A stretch of 64,000 nt of DNA from Syngnathus acus (Eukaryota > Chordata > Actinopteri > Syngnathiformes > Syngnathidae). The stretch is from positions 20,745,508 through 20,809,507 of the forward strand of contig NC_051089.1 in assembly GCF_901709675.1 (NCBI RefSeq), in the 5' to 3' direction. Position numbers and translations under genes: made by a program. Each line of letters opens with the position of its first letter. Position 1 is the first letter of the stretch. Under the pieces are notes generated by a model. The model saw only the letters and a list, made by a program, of their open reading frames with translations. It searched no databases and had not been told where the DNA came from. This document shows, in pieces, positions 1-11,268 of the stretch.

Positions 1-880
1 CACCAAAGCTGCATTCCACTTGGCCATCTGGTACCTGTCAGCTGCCTTTGGAGTTCCACAGGCCACAAAAGGCCCGATAGGACCCGATGGAGGCACGGAA
101 CATGGATCACTCACACACAATTGCCCACGTGAGCACTGAAGTTACCCAGCAGAATGAATCTCCAGAAGGAACACTTTCCAGCACTCCTTCCAAGGACTTT
201 TATCTGAACTGAACTGCTGTTTGGCGCATATGCACAAACAACAGTCAGAACCCGTCCTCCCCACCCGAAGGCAGAGGGATGCTACCCTCTTGTCTACCGG
301 GGTGAACTCCAATGTACAGTTGCTAAGTTGGGGAGCAATAAGTATGCCCACACCTGCTAGGCACCTCTCACCATGTGCAACTCCAGAGTGGAAGAGTCCA
401 ACCCTTCTGGAGAGGACTGGTACCAGAGCCAAAACTGGTCCAACTATGTCTAGTCGGAACCTTTCTGCCTCTCACACCAGCTCAAGCTCCTTCCCTGCCA
501 GAGATTCCACGTCCCTAGAGCTAGCTTTCTGTAGCCAGTGATCGGACCACCTTTGGCAGCTCTCTCTGCACCCGACCCCTCCGGCCCCTCCGACCTACAG
601 GTGGCAAGCCTACAGGAAGGAGGAGTCACGTTAACTTTACGGTCCCGTGAGTGAGGGTCCAGCCTTCCAGCCCCAACTTCAGGCCTGGCCTCGGTGACCC
701 ACGTCCAGGCAAGGGAAAACAGTCCATTCTTGTCTCTCATCATGAGGGATTTTGTGAGTCATGCTTCATCTGGTCCCTCACCTAGGGACTTGTTTGACAT
801 GGGTGACTCTACCAGGGGTATAAACCCCAAGACAACTACGATCATTGGGGCACATAAACCCCTCCACCACGATTAGGTGA
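1..880 (-). mobile_element. APE-type LINE fragment, 5' part, cut by the window edge
   Basis: Read on the minus strand, 142-432 encodes part of an apurinic-type endonuclease domain of a fish non-LTR retrotransposon; GVGILIAPQLSNCTLEFTP followed by a VDKRVASL segment is recognisable. The stretch at 690-880 on the plus strand resembles the conserved 5' untranslated part of the same family (an accession-like run of 'ccctcacctagggacttgtttg' type sequence). The copy carries internal deletions and stop codons and continues off the left edge, so it is dead. A second copy of the same family, in the other orientation, is at about 52010-52795. The family name is not certain. Confidence 0.7.
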
Positions 881-2062
881 CAGCTCATTAAGTTTAACTT
901 TTGCATTATTTTTTTTTAGCTTCTGTTCCATTTATTTTCTGTGGCAGAGTGTGTGGACCTTCTACCGAAAGGGATTTGTGTTATTCTGCGCTTTTTCAAT
1001 TTTAGAGTTCTGCTTGCTTATACTCTCCCTTGTCATTCTTTTTAATTGACTGAGACACTGCTTTAAGGCCCAGCCCATTTAAGCATTTCAAATGAGAGAA
1101 ATTTCAGATATTATATTTTCAAATAATTTTAAAATGATGCAATTTATGTGGCTTTCTGATTGAAAAATGTCAAGGTTTGTTTGTAGTTTGAGGAAATTGG
1201 CCTGGTTACTGAATCAGTGGCCCTATGCATGCTGTAGAAGTGACCTGGTAAATCTAAAACAGTTCAGACTGATTTGTACAGTTTTACGCAACTGCTTTAT
1301 ACATGCATTAAACTTCAGGTTTGGAGCTATTCTAAAGTGATATCCAAGTATTCAAAATCATTGACAACCCCTATTTTATTTGTGTGAGTCGTGAGGGGAA
1401 AAAAAAACGTTCGTCCACATCGACAAACACATCAATATCATTTTGTTGTAGTTCAGAGTTAAATGATTCCTTTAGAGACATTAAAATAGCAACACACTGT
1501 CACCGTATGATCACTGAGGCTTGATGGGTTGTTTCCTGCTGATACGTAAAACACTCTGTCATCAGCAAACTACTGCTGTTCCATGTCTTTGCAAACACTT
1601 AGCAATAATTTTATGCATAAATAGAACCAACTTAGTCCCAAAAATGATCCTCACCCAACGTGCAGGTGGAAAACTGGTACAAAAACCCCAATCGTTCAGT
1701 AGTGGAATTCTTGATGAGAAAAATGGTTAAATCAGAAAATTTGTCATCTTCCTTTGTAGCAGTAAAATGCAACTGGATTAACCTGAATGCTAAATATTAT
1801 CAGTAAACTCTTATTTACTTTTTTGATAGAGCTTTTTATTCTGTTGCATCAACATTCTTACCTTTGTATGAAGTTTGGCAATTTGTTTCTCATCCAAATT
1901 GGGCTGCCTGTAAACTCGGCTCTTGTAGCGAAACTGTAATGCCAAAGACAAACATTAAAACATAAAACAATGAATCTCTACAGAAAATCAATGGGTCCAA
2001 TTAGATGTGTAATAGAGTTGCAACAGTTGCAATGTCAAATTATCATACTTTCACCAAGAAGT
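881..2062. other. No gene seen: AT-rich intron sequence
   Basis: This stretch lies in the shank2 intron. Short open frames are present on both strands but none shows a recognisable domain. It contains a T-run at 908-917 and an A-run at 1400-1408 and nothing else I can name. Confidence 0.6.
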
Positions 2063-2067
2063 AAAGA

Positions 2068-2457
2068 TGTCACGTCTCGTCCCCAGCCGTTCCACTATGT
2101 GTCTGTTGTCATGGTTTCTGTCTGTGTGCTCGCCCCTCCCCTCCTGTGTGCCCATGATTAGTTTGATTATTCTCACCTGCCTCTTGTTACCCGTCGTGTA
2201 TGTAAGTCATGTCTGCCCCTCACGCCTCATCAGATCATTGTTGTCTTGATGTCTTTTTGGTTCCTGATGTCGTAATGTTGTCGCTACGCTTCATGTCTTT
2301 TTGGTTCCTGTCATTTTCAAGTCTGTTTCGGTTAGTCAGTCAGTCATGTTATCGTTTTGTTAAGTCGTGTCAGTTTGCCGAGTCTGTCTTTTGAGTTCCT
2401 CCAATAAACCCTGGTCCAAACTGCACTTGGTCGCCCTGCTCCATTCCATCCGTGACA
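2068..2457 (+). mobile_element. Solo LTR of a Ty3/gypsy-type element
   Basis: A 390-bp block begins TGTCACGTC and ends CGTGACA. It is flanked by the same 5 bases, AAAGA, at 2063-2067 and 2458-2462, which is the target-site duplication expected of an LTR element. A polyadenylation signal AATAAA is at 2403-2408, near the 3' end as in an LTR. No internal region remains, so the element was probably reduced to one LTR by recombination between its two ends. The last 60 bases, with 'ttggtcgccctg', resemble LTRs at about 5115, 50763, 56732 and 57662. Confidence 0.87.
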
Positions 2458-2462
2458 AAAGA

Positions 2463-3207
2463 AGGTTTGAGGTTTTCCCGATGTGTTATATGTGAATATG
2501 TACAATGCCTGATAATTTAATGATACCATAATTTAAGTTAGTAAATGCTCTTTTTCATACAAAATATTTACATGTGAGAGATGCGTATAGTCATGTCAGT
2601 TACTAGGTCTAGTGGGCAAAGAAATCTACTAAGATTTTGTCAATTGTTAACATTCTATTCTAATGTAAGAGCTCGCAATTTTGGCCCTACAGCAATTTAC
2701 CATTAGTGTTGATGCTAGCAACTCAGTGAAACACTGGAATGCATTAATTAGAGGAAAATTATCAAATGATAAAACTGAGTCGTACATGCGGTGGCTCTTT
2801 TATAACGTGTTTTCAGCTTGTGCCCACTAATGATTAAGGCTCTATTTTCATGACTGGTGTAAATACGACACAGCGTGTGGCGTATCTGCACGCAGGCAGG
2901 TTAGACCCGCCGACGAGTGCAGGTTGGGGAATCTGTGAGAGGGAGTGCTGCGCTGCTGTGGGAGTGGTCACAATGGACTTCAATCATAGCCAGTCAAAAC
3001 GGATTCTTTTATTTCCTTTCAATGAGGCACGCTCACTCGCAGTTTGATATAACAGAAGCACATGTGAAGTGGGTACTTGGAGACCACCCGAACCCTAATC
3101 CACATTTATTACACGTGTAGTCTTCAGCCAAAGCTACACAATGTGTGTATTGTATATTTACTCCTTACTAATGTAATTGTAACTAAATCATTTTAATGGT
3201 TGTGTAC
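2463..3207. other. No gene seen: intron sequence next to shank2 exon
   Basis: This is downstream of the shank2 exon donor on the minus strand. It holds no recognisable element or open frame with known domains. Confidence 0.6.
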
Positions 3208-3411
3208 CTCCAAACACGGAACACCTTTACTGATTGGCTGAGGGTACTCTCTGAGGTAATGTTCTTCATCCAGAAACTTGCCATCTCTTCCACCATTGGC
3301 AGGCTGGAAAACGCCATAGTTGAGCACATCCTTCAGGCTCTGATTGAGTGTGCACAGGATCCGCTGCTTGGCAACCCAGACTGTGGCGTTGGGGTTGAAA
3401 CGCATACATTT
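3208..3411 (-). CDS. shank2: shank2, second visible coding exon (SPN domain)
   Basis: SHANK2 is a postsynaptic scaffold protein. This 204-bp exon encodes 68 residues of its N-terminal SPN domain, a ubiquitin-like/Ras-association fold that controls access to the ankyrin repeats. On the minus strand the acceptor reads ccaaaaccag and the exon opens with KCMRFNP, then NATVWVAKQRILCTLNQSLK, DVLNYGVFQPA and GRDGKFLDEE, and ends at SKGVPCLE before a gtacac donor. Family members continue with F-R-Y-K, so the boundary falls where expected. Both ends are phase 0 and match the phase of the exon at 28187-28420, whose last residues (IIIPDLQQT) run directly into KCMRFNP in known SHANKs. Later exons (ankyrin repeats, SH3, PDZ, SAM) would lie off the left edge. 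SHANK1 or SHANK3 is less likely because the upstream exon is SHANK2-like. Confidence 0.94.
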
Positions 3412-3477
3412 CTGGTTTTGGGAGTGGGAGAGAGCAAAATAAGCAAGGAAAATTAATTGGGTTAAGAATTTCAATCC

Positions 3478-3590
3478 AGCCATCCATTCTCAAGGCCGCT
3501 TATCCTGTTCAGGGTCGCAGGGGGTGCTGGAGCCTATCCCAGCTGACATCGGTTTACACCCCAAAACTGGTCACCAGCCAGTCACAGTTA
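3478..3590. repeat. Fish interspersed repeat fragment ('ccatccatt...gctggagcctatcccagctg' type)
   Basis: The words 'gctggagcctatcccagctg' and 'ggtcaccagccagtcac' belong to a repeat found widely in fish genomes. Other pieces in this window are at 4503, 27057, 53050 and 55715. I do not assign a transposon class. Confidence 0.55.
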
Positions 3591-4396
3591 AGAAAATCAA
3601 CACAGTTTTAATCTTTTTGATTGGAACAGATTTAACTTTGGAGTTACATCCATGACTTTTAAGTGGAACATAACATTTTTAATTGAAAATACAAATGTTA
3701 GATTTGGAAGATTTTGACACAACATTTGAAACAGCTAAATATAGTTGAAAATGAATACACAATTAAAAACTGGCCTGTACGGTGGTCGTGAAGTGCACAT
3801 CTCAAAAACATATAACTAAACAAACAAGAAAAAGGTGATTGAAAACACAGAAAAAACAAAAACCAACAAAAAATAAATAAATAAGAAAAAAGTAGTCACA
3901 AACACACAAAAACCACAAAAACACAAGCTAAACAAACTAAAAAAAGGTAACCACAAAAAAAACAAGCAAACAAGAAAATGATAATCACAAAAACGAAGCA
4001 CTTTCCAGAAGTGGTTGGTAGTTGGGGGGAAGAAATAACACTCACGACTGATTGAATGAGACACATAATAGCCAGATGAACTTGTGAACACTTGGTTGCG
4101 TTACCTTGCATGTTGCAATGAAATTGTGTCTTGACTTTGAGTTTTTTTTCCCTTGGAATGTTGTGTTTTTTGTCTCATAATTTATATGTTCATAAGGGTG
4201 TATATGTTAATCTTTGTTACAAGATTATTATGTTTATTATCATGTGGGCCTACTTTTTGGATAACCAATTTTATTAACATGGGGTACGTATGTGGAAACT
4301 GTGTAGTCTGGAGATCAAGGGTGTTCACTGAATTTTTAACTTTTCCCTCCTTTTTGAATCTAGTTATTACAGAAGGATGAAATTTATAACTGCTTT
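3591..4396. other. No gene seen: A-rich stretch
   Basis: The plus strand from 3815 to 3985 is very rich in A with scattered C (runs of 'acaaaaac'), which creates long hydrophobic but meaningless frames on the minus strand. No known domain. Confidence 0.6.
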
Positions 4397-4480
4397 GTCC
4401 TTCCTTCCTTCCTTCCGTCCGTCCGTCCGTCCGCCCGCCCGCCCGCCCGCCCGCCCGTCCGTCCTTCCTTCCTTCCTTCC
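4397..4480. repeat. Layered tetranucleotide microsatellite
   Basis: In register, the tract reads one gtcc, four ttcc, four gtcc, six gccc, two gtcc and four ttcc. The motif changes one base at a time towards the middle and back, so the variants are nested rather than mixed. Confidence 0.95.
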
Positions 4481-4502
4481 ACAATATCTGTTTTCTTCTG
4501 TT

Positions 4503-4680
4503 GGGGTGGCACGGTGGAGCACTGGTTAGCAAATCGCCTCATACTGATTCTTTTCTGAAGTTTGCATGTTCACCCTGTGCCTGCATGGATTTCCTCCGGG
4601 TACTCCAGGTTTGTTTGTCTATGTCTATGTGTGCCTTTTGAGTGGCTGGCAACCTGTTCAGGGTGTACTCCGCTAGCTGC
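4503..4680 (+). repeat. Fish interspersed repeat fragment ('ggcacggtggagcactggttagca' type)
   Basis: It begins with 'ggtggcacggtggagcactg' and continues with 'caccctgtgcctgcatgg', words shared with copies at 53050 and 55715. Confidence 0.55.
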
Positions 4681-5114
4681 CCAGTCAGCTGAGAGACGCT
4701 CCAGCATGCCCACGACCCTCATGAGGATAACCCACAATAGACGAGAAGCACTGAAATGCATTTTTAAAAGGAGTTTTGTCATAGGCATGAGTCCTTGTTC
4801 ATGAGCGCAGGTCATAAATCATACAGTAGCTCAAAAGTTGCCTTTCTGAATAGACGGTAATTGTTTTTGTTTCTGGAATATAAAAATGTTTACATTATAT
4901 AAGCAGTAAAAATCTGTTCTTCCCATCCCCTCTCATTTTGCTGCACATTTTGCATTTTTCTTTTTTTTTTAAACCTGCCTTTCAAATGCAGTATTTAAAT
5001 GTGCAAAATCAGTCATTGTGATTCATCTCAGGTTTGACGAATCACATTGCATGTGCTAAATTAATCTATTTGCATAATACTCCTCAAAGAGACCGCAAAA
5101 GGAACTCGCCACTT
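4681..5114. other. No gene seen
   Basis: Intron sequence with a short T-run at 4961-4970. I see no element here. Confidence 0.55.
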
Positions 5115-5527
5115 TGTCGGTTGATAGAAATGGAGCAGGGCGACCAAATGTAGCTTGGACCAGGGTTTATTGAAGGGAAACGGGTGGTGGAGGACAGGAC
5201 AAGGGAAACAAACAGGCAGGAGAACATAGCAACGTACGGGCAGCCGAAACAGACGGGAACCAGACGTGTGAAGACGAAGACGAAGTGAATGGGGAACAAG
5301 GGATAAACGGGCAGGACAAACAGGGCGGGCAAACAGGAACTAACAGTGCTAACAGGAACAGACTAACAGGACGATCCGACAAGGAGTGACACGCAGACAG
5401 GACTTACTAAGTACAAGACGGGTAATGAGGAGCAGGTGACGGCGATTACAATGATTACTGGTAGGACACAGGCAAGGAGGGGCGAGTGCATAGACGCGCA
5501 AACGGACACCATGACAACAATGTGACA
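5115..5527 (-). mobile_element. Decayed solo LTR, minus orientation
   Basis: The plus strand from 5130 carries 'ggagcagggcgaccaaatg' and 'tggaccagggtttattgaag', the reverse complement of the AATAAA-bearing 3' end of the LTR at 2068-2457. The right end, ...TGTGACA at 5527, matches an LTR start read in reverse. The flanking five bases do not match (CACTT and CGTGG), so the ends are provisional or the duplication has decayed. Confidence 0.6.
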
Positions 5528-5924
5528 CGTGGGGCTACGAGGAAACGGCGAGGAGCGGAGACCTGATAGAAACAATCTTGTTTGCACCCATTTTGTACAA
5601 GCAAACCTCTATAAAGTCAGGTAGAGATCAAATATAATGTATATATTGACAGTATTTGATGATTTATAGGCCAGTTGTGGGGATAATGGAAAAATGTCTC
5701 TGCCATTCCTCTTTCTATTATTATCTATCAATTGTCAGGAAAAGAATGATATCTGCACATTTATATGAAAATATGTCGTGCTCTGTTTCTCTTCTACTTA
5801 CATTTCATTATTCTGAACTGGACGCATTTCAATTTTTTAACAAGACTGTTTATTGTCTCTTCCAAATGACGTGAGACAAAGTAAGTCGTTCGAGTATGTC
5901 GTACATTTTTCCATAGAGTGACTG
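5528..5924. other. No gene seen
   Basis: AT-rich intron sequence without recognisable content. Confidence 0.5.
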
Positions 5925-6155
5925 AAATAGTAAATGGTAAAACAGAAAATGAGTTGTACTTGTACACAGTTTTCTACTTTTGGTATTCAAAGCGCTTCAC
6001 ACTGCTATCTTATTCACCTTCTGTTGATAACATCAGGAGCAACTCGGGATTCAGTGTCTTGCTCAAGGACACTATTACATGGTCACAATGGCTAGGGACC
6101 AAACCCTCAACCTCTGGGTTGGGAGACAATCACTCTACCACTGGGCAATGCTAGT
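5925..6155 (-). repeat. tRNA-related SINE-like repeat
   Basis: Read on the minus strand, the segment starts 'tggcccagtggtagagtg', which fits a pol III A box, followed about 35 bases later by 'gagggtttggtccc', a weakened B box. The plus-strand words 'attcagtgtcttgctcaagg' and 'tcaaagcgcttcacactgc' recur in fish repeats and partly at 35330-35478. It is too diverged to be a functional tRNA. Confidence 0.5.
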
Positions 6156-6194
6156 CTGTGTTTTTCAATAATCAATAATGCTTAAACGCCCATT

Positions 6195-6350
6195 TCCAGC
6201 AACCATCCCTCTCGTGCTCTAATGGTCTATTTGTTTTTTTAATTGTGTTAGAAGGCTAATGGATGATTAGAAAACCCTTGTGCAATTCTGTTAGTTTTCA
6301 TGGAAAACACTAAATTGTCTGGGTGACCCCAAAGTTTTGAACGGTAGTGT
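6195..6350 (+). mobile_element. Tc1-like transposon remnant, right end only
   Basis: The words 'aatggatgattagaaaaccc' and 'ttttgaacggtagtgta' match the right end of fish Tc1-type elements, including the terminal GTAGTG-TA. No left end is present. Confidence 0.45.
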
Positions 6351-7108
6351 ATTTTCTAAAAGTTCTAACTGAAGTCACAAATAGCCAAGAATAGCCAGTC
6401 ACAATAGCTGCTGCATGCCTTCTAACTAACCTTAACTTTACTGCCAGAAGAAGAACAATTTAGGGCTTGGCGCTAAAATGCCAAAAAATTGACAAAGCCG
6501 ACAAACAATGGACCATGCATCTACTTGATGACACTCCACTGCAACCCCTCTTGGAAATAATCCTTCACTGCAATTTCTGAACAATACACACACACACACA
6601 CACACACCCAAGCGGAAGAGATTACCTTCTGCAAAGCATACAAACAGTGAATCCGAAATGTGTTACTACTGGTCATTGTATAGTTAATCATGTGTCAAAT
6701 GAGTCTTCGAAGATGAGGACGCTGAAATACCAATTCTTTGTGTCTGCCAAAAACACAAAATTGCAACGCAGTTTATTGTCTATGTTCTGGGAAGAGTATA
6801 CTGGGAAAAAGTTTGAATTTACTCAACTGATACAAATATATCCAAGGCAATCTATTCACATTGTGCTGATTTAAAACTGTAATTATGTAGGAATCCCTCC
6901 TGGAATGGTCAAAAAAGTCCTGGAAATGAATGTCTTTAAAACAATGTGGCATTATTTCGACAATGAAATGCTTCGGGTCAGGGCCACAACTCAGCTATTC
7001 AAATAGACTAAAAGGCAATATATAGTGAAGATATAAGCAAAACATTAAGTTAGAGACAAATTAAAGAAAAGACAGGGGGAAGACGTGTTTACTCGCATGA
7101 GTGAGACT
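6351..7108. other. No gene seen; a short (CA)n tract
   Basis: A CA dinucleotide tract is at about 6587-6607. The rest has no recognisable feature. Confidence 0.55.
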
Positions 7109-7110
7109 TA

Positions 7111-8010
7111 CCGTTTTTTTCCGTGTATAATACGCCCCCATGTATAATACGCACCCTAAAAATGGCATGTTGATGCTGGAAAAAAGCCTGTACCCATGTA
7201 TAATACGCACCCAATTTTTTTTTATTTTATTTATTTATTTTTTTTTTAAGTCCCAATGATCGTCACACACGCAGGGAGGCAATGGGTCCCATTTTTATAG
7301 TCTTTGGTATGGTCTTAACTAGGCTGGATGTTTTTTTTTTGTTGGCGTTGATTTCTCCGACTGCCCCTAAAGGCACCACCGCGATCAGATGAAAAGAGAG
7401 GAAAGTGACGTGCGGACATGTGAAAAAGGCGGCTCTGTATGGGAGAGACGTTGAAGAGGAATAGAAACACCCTTGGAAACCAAAACTTGCCCCTCGTCGT
7501 GACTCGGAGCCGCAACAAATGTTTCGGATTTGTGTAGGGTACATTGTGACAGCAAACGAGCAGGTGATCGAGCAAGCGTCTGATACGAGAGCACTGCGTT
7601 CGTATGGAGCGTGTTTGAAGTGAACAGCAGAGACGAAAGGAACAAGGCAAAGTGTTGTGAAATAAAATATTACCTGTAATACGCATTTTGTTATTTGCTG
7701 ATTGTATTAAACTATCACATTCATTGTCAGTCAAGAAGAGAAGAGGACTATTATCCCTTCTTTGACGAAATGACCAGAGCACAGTACAAACACACTATTT
7801 TTCTTTCGGTATTTATTCAACCCACATTCTTTCACAACATGACAAGAAGAGAACAATACATAAATCAATACTCGTACCAGTACCCTGATTAAAAAAAAAT
7901 AAATAAATAAATAAAATAAAAAAAAAAATTGTACCCATGTATAATGCGCACCCCAGATTTTAGGACAATAAATTAGTTAAATTTTGCGTATTATACACGG
8001 AAAAAAACGG
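7111..8010. mobile_element. Non-autonomous TA-target DNA transposon with perfect 25-bp inverted ends
   Basis: The left end starts CCGTTTTTTTCCGTGTATAA and continues TACGC; the right end is its exact 25-base reverse complement. Both sides are flanked by TA (7109-7110 and 8011-8012), as in Tc1/mariner/pogo elements. The words 'ccatgtataatacgcaccc' recur just inside both ends. No intact transposase is encoded. A shorter relative is at 27401-27882 and shares the internal block around 'gtagggtacattgtgacagc'. Confidence 0.88.
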
Positions 8011-8047
8011 TAATTTAAACGGTGAAGCAACATATATGAGGACTGAT

Positions 8048-10260
8048 TTTAGAATAGAATAGAATAGAACCTTTCATTGTCATTGTACAACAACAGACTG
8101 ACAGGAGGTACAACAAAATCGCAGGCTGCTTTACAAGGTGCTGGTTCCTGGTATAAATGAATATAAATAGTATAAATATAAATAATATAAATAGTGTAAA
8201 CTGAGTAGACAGAGTTCATACAGTGAGAGGTTTGTGTGTGTTTGGTGGCCGGTGCATGTGTGTATTTAGGGTGATGATGGCTTTTGGGAAGAAGCTGCCC
8301 TGAGTCTGTTGGTCCTGGATTCGATGCACATGTAGTGTCTGCCAGAGGGCAGCATGCAAAACAGGTGGTGGGAGGGATGAGTGGTGTCTATGATGATGGA
8401 CTGCGCTATGCTGAAGCAGCGGGTTGAGTGTACGTCACTGAGGGAGGGGGCATCCCAAGACCTTCTGTGCTGTCTCGACTACTCTCTGGAGCTTCTTTCA
8501 CTCTGTTACGGTGCAGTGTTAGAACCACACTGAGGTACAGCATGGCATGATGATCTCGATAGAAGCTCGATAGCAGATTTGCAGTAGCTTCTGGTTGATG
8601 TTGTTTTTTCTGAGCACTCTCAGAAAGTGGAGACGCTGTGGTGCCTTCTTGAGGACAGCCTTGGTGTTGGCCAACAGGACAGGTCACCTGAGATGGTGGT
8701 GCCCAGGAAGGTAAAGGATGAAACTCTCTCTAGTGCATGACGGGAGACCAGGCCTTCCAGACACTCGCCCCTCGACTCTGGAATGCCCTAATACACAGGT
8801 GTCAAACTCAAGGCCCGGGGGCCAGACATGGCCCGCCACATCATTTATTGTGGCCCACGAAGACAAATTGTACATCGACTTCATGTGTCATACTAAATTT
8901 AAAAAAAATTAGTTCACTTTTAAAAAATAGTTATTGCTAGCGATTTTTATTTCCGTTCTTTTTTTTAAATATTAACATATATAAGATAACATTTTTTACT
9001 ACTCTCTGATTTTAAATCTAATTATTCATCAGTTTGTTGTGTAGCCTATACTGTATACAATATAAGGCTTTGACAGTCATAATGGCCCTCCGAAGGAAAC
9101 TTTCACTTTGATGCGGCCCACGACAAAAATTAGCTTACCACCCCTGCTTTAGTGAGTCGCCATTATTAGTGAGAGGAGGCTGATATGTTCTGGACCTCCT
9201 AAAGTCCAGGATGATCTCCTTTGTCTTAGTGGTGTTTAGTGTCAGGTTTGATGCACACCACTCAGACAGCTGCGGGGCCTCGTTTCTGTCGGCTTACTCG
9301 TCTCCTCTCGAGATCAACCCCACCACTGCCGTGTTGTCTGCAAACTTCATAATGATGTTACTGTTGTCAGCTGATTTACAGTCGGAGGTGTAGAGGTTGT
9401 AAAGGAGGGGCCTCAGCACACACCGTTGTGTGAAGCCCGTGTTGAGTGTTCTGATGGTAGAGAGGTGGGGACTGAGTTTCAATCCTTGTGTCTGGTTAGT
9501 GAGGAAGTCCTTTATCTAGATGCAGGTGAGAGGGGAAAGTCCAAGGTTAGACAGCATGCTAACCAGGATGTCAGAGATGATTGTGTTGACGGCCAAGCCG
9601 TAGTCAATGAAGCGCATCCTGACGTAGCTCTCACGGTGCTCCCGGTGGCTCACTGCGGTGTGAAAAGTGATGGCTATGGCTGTGGATTTATTTGCCCTAT
9701 AGGCAAACTGGTGGGGATCAAAGGAGGGGGGAATGCAGGCTTGGATATGCTTCAGGACCAGTCGCTTCAGGCACTTGGTGGGTGTTAGTGCGAGGTTGAT
9801 GGGATATGGCTGGTGATTCAGGGGTCGGGATCTCAAAGGGTGCAAAGAAGGTGTTTAGCTCCTCTGTCAGCTGGGCGCTTCAGTCCACAGCCATGGTGTT
9901 CTGGTCCCTGAAGTTGGTGATCTTCTGGATGCCCTGCCGCATCTGCCGTGGGCTGTGGTTGGTGACCTGATCCTCTACTTTAGTTTTGAAGTCCTGCTTT
10001 TATGATACCCCTTTTCAAGTTTCAAGTTGGTTCTGGTGGCACTGTATAGTTCTGTATTGTCTTTATTGTCTGATTTGAAGGTGGTGTCACAGTCTTTGAG
10101 GAGCATCCTGACCTGGCTGGCTGCTTCTAGTTGGGGACAATTCAGAAGCATTTATCCATTGTGACGTTCCCCACGCAGAACTTGATGTAGGACAGCACAG
10201 CCTCAGTATTTGCAGCCAGGTCCTGGTGTTCAAAGATACTCCTTATTTGTGCTAGGATAG
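8048..10260 (-). mobile_element. Decayed L2/CR1-like LINE copy, minus orientation
   Basis: On the minus strand, 9516-9845 encodes a degraded reverse transcriptase segment (KCLKRLVLKHIQACIPPS, DPHQFAYRANKST) and 9294-9482 a second (LLYNLYTSDC, KFADNTAVVGLIS). The catalytic box reads FADN instead of F/YADD, so the copy is dead. Its 3' tail on the minus strand is a short (TTCTA)n repeat seen as 'agaatagaatag' at 8050-8070. A hAT element (8794-9146) and a plus-strand fragment of another LINE (8737-8793, GDQAFQTLAPRLWNAL) interrupt it. The 10260 boundary is approximate. Confidence 0.72.
8794..9146 (-). mobile_element. hAT-type MITE, relative of 20543-20870
   Basis: The left end CACAGGTGTCAAACTCAAGG is identical to the reverse complement of the right end of the element at 20543-20870, and the right end finishes in CACCCCTG. 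The 8-base flanks CCCTAATA and CTTTAGTG agree at four positions and differ elsewhere only by transitions, consistent with an old target duplication. The element sits inside a LINE fragment. Confidence 0.7.
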
Positions 10261-11108
10261 ATGGTCGCTTATGTCACCTTATTGCAAATGGTCTCAATGC
10301 TTGTTCATTTCAAACAAAGATCCATCTTAAATTCATCAGGGGTATACACAGAGATACTACTTGCTCAACGTAATTTTGTTTCTTTGTAAGGATAGCCTGT
10401 TTTGGTCCTGTCCTGGATGGTGGAGCAACCTAATAAAAGCTTTGACTTGTCTGTCAACTGTAAGCATAGTAGAATGAGCTGTTAGCTGTCAATTAGTATT
10501 TGAAGGAATGGGGTCGAAATACAAAAAGTCCTGCCTAGCTACAAAAACAGATATGCTCAAACCTCATTGAATAAAGTACATAAGCAGACAAGTATATTCA
10601 CATATTAACGCAATAAAAGAAATATTTTAAGCATATAATTATACCTACACACCAAATCAATAAAGAAGACATAACTAGACATTTTTGATAGGGGGTAATG
10701 ACAAAGGTTTTTATAACTTTATGATCTGATGTGTATTTCTGAGCACTTTGAAATAACAAATGTTTTTTGATATATTGCCTGAATAGCTTAATGACCCTTA
10801 AGGAACTGTTTAATGCATGCCTGATGATTTTCTAAATCACGGACACTGCCAAGGTCGTCTAAAAATGTTCAGTACTTGATTGTATCTTATGTTTTGACTA
10901 ATGCTAGACGCCAGTTTTCGATTACTACTGAACGTTCTGGACAGAGGGAAATATTTTGCCCAACAAAGAAAAGATATGGTTGAAAGCATGATTAAACTAA
11001 GAATATGATGACGTGATGGCTGTTAGCTTGGCCTTCTTTGCCCCATCGCTTTATCCATTGTGACGTTCCCCTATTGAGGAAGTCCTTATCCCTAAGTCCC
11101 TAATAGTA
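10261..11108. repeat. Stretch without a gene; holds copy 1 of a 245-bp dispersed duplication (10502-10746)
   Basis: Bases 10502-10746 are nearly identical to 26790-27030, differing by a few substitutions and one 5-base gap. A 22-base segment starting tttatccattgtgacgttcc is present at 10151-10172 and again at 11050-11071. No coding content is seen. Confidence 0.8.
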
Positions 11109-11268
11109 GACATTAGACATGACCGCGCACTTTGTGGCATATGATTCGCAAAGTAACAGACTGACATTAGACATGACCGCGCACTTTGTGGCATATGATT
11201 CGCAAAGTAACAGACTGACATTAGACATGGCCGCGCACTTTGTGGCATATGATTCGCAAAGTAACAAA
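11109..11268. repeat. 54-bp minisatellite, three copies
   Basis: Units at 11109-11162, 11163-11216 and 11217-11268 are identical except for one A-to-G change in the third and its final bases. Because 54 is a multiple of three, open frames run through it on both strands, but this is a consequence of the repeat and not evidence of coding. Confidence 0.95.

Noticed and set aside
3816-4111. Hydrophobic minus-strand frames resembling membrane proteins
   Set aside because: They come from an A-rich plus strand (many TTT/TTC codons in antisense); no signal or family match.
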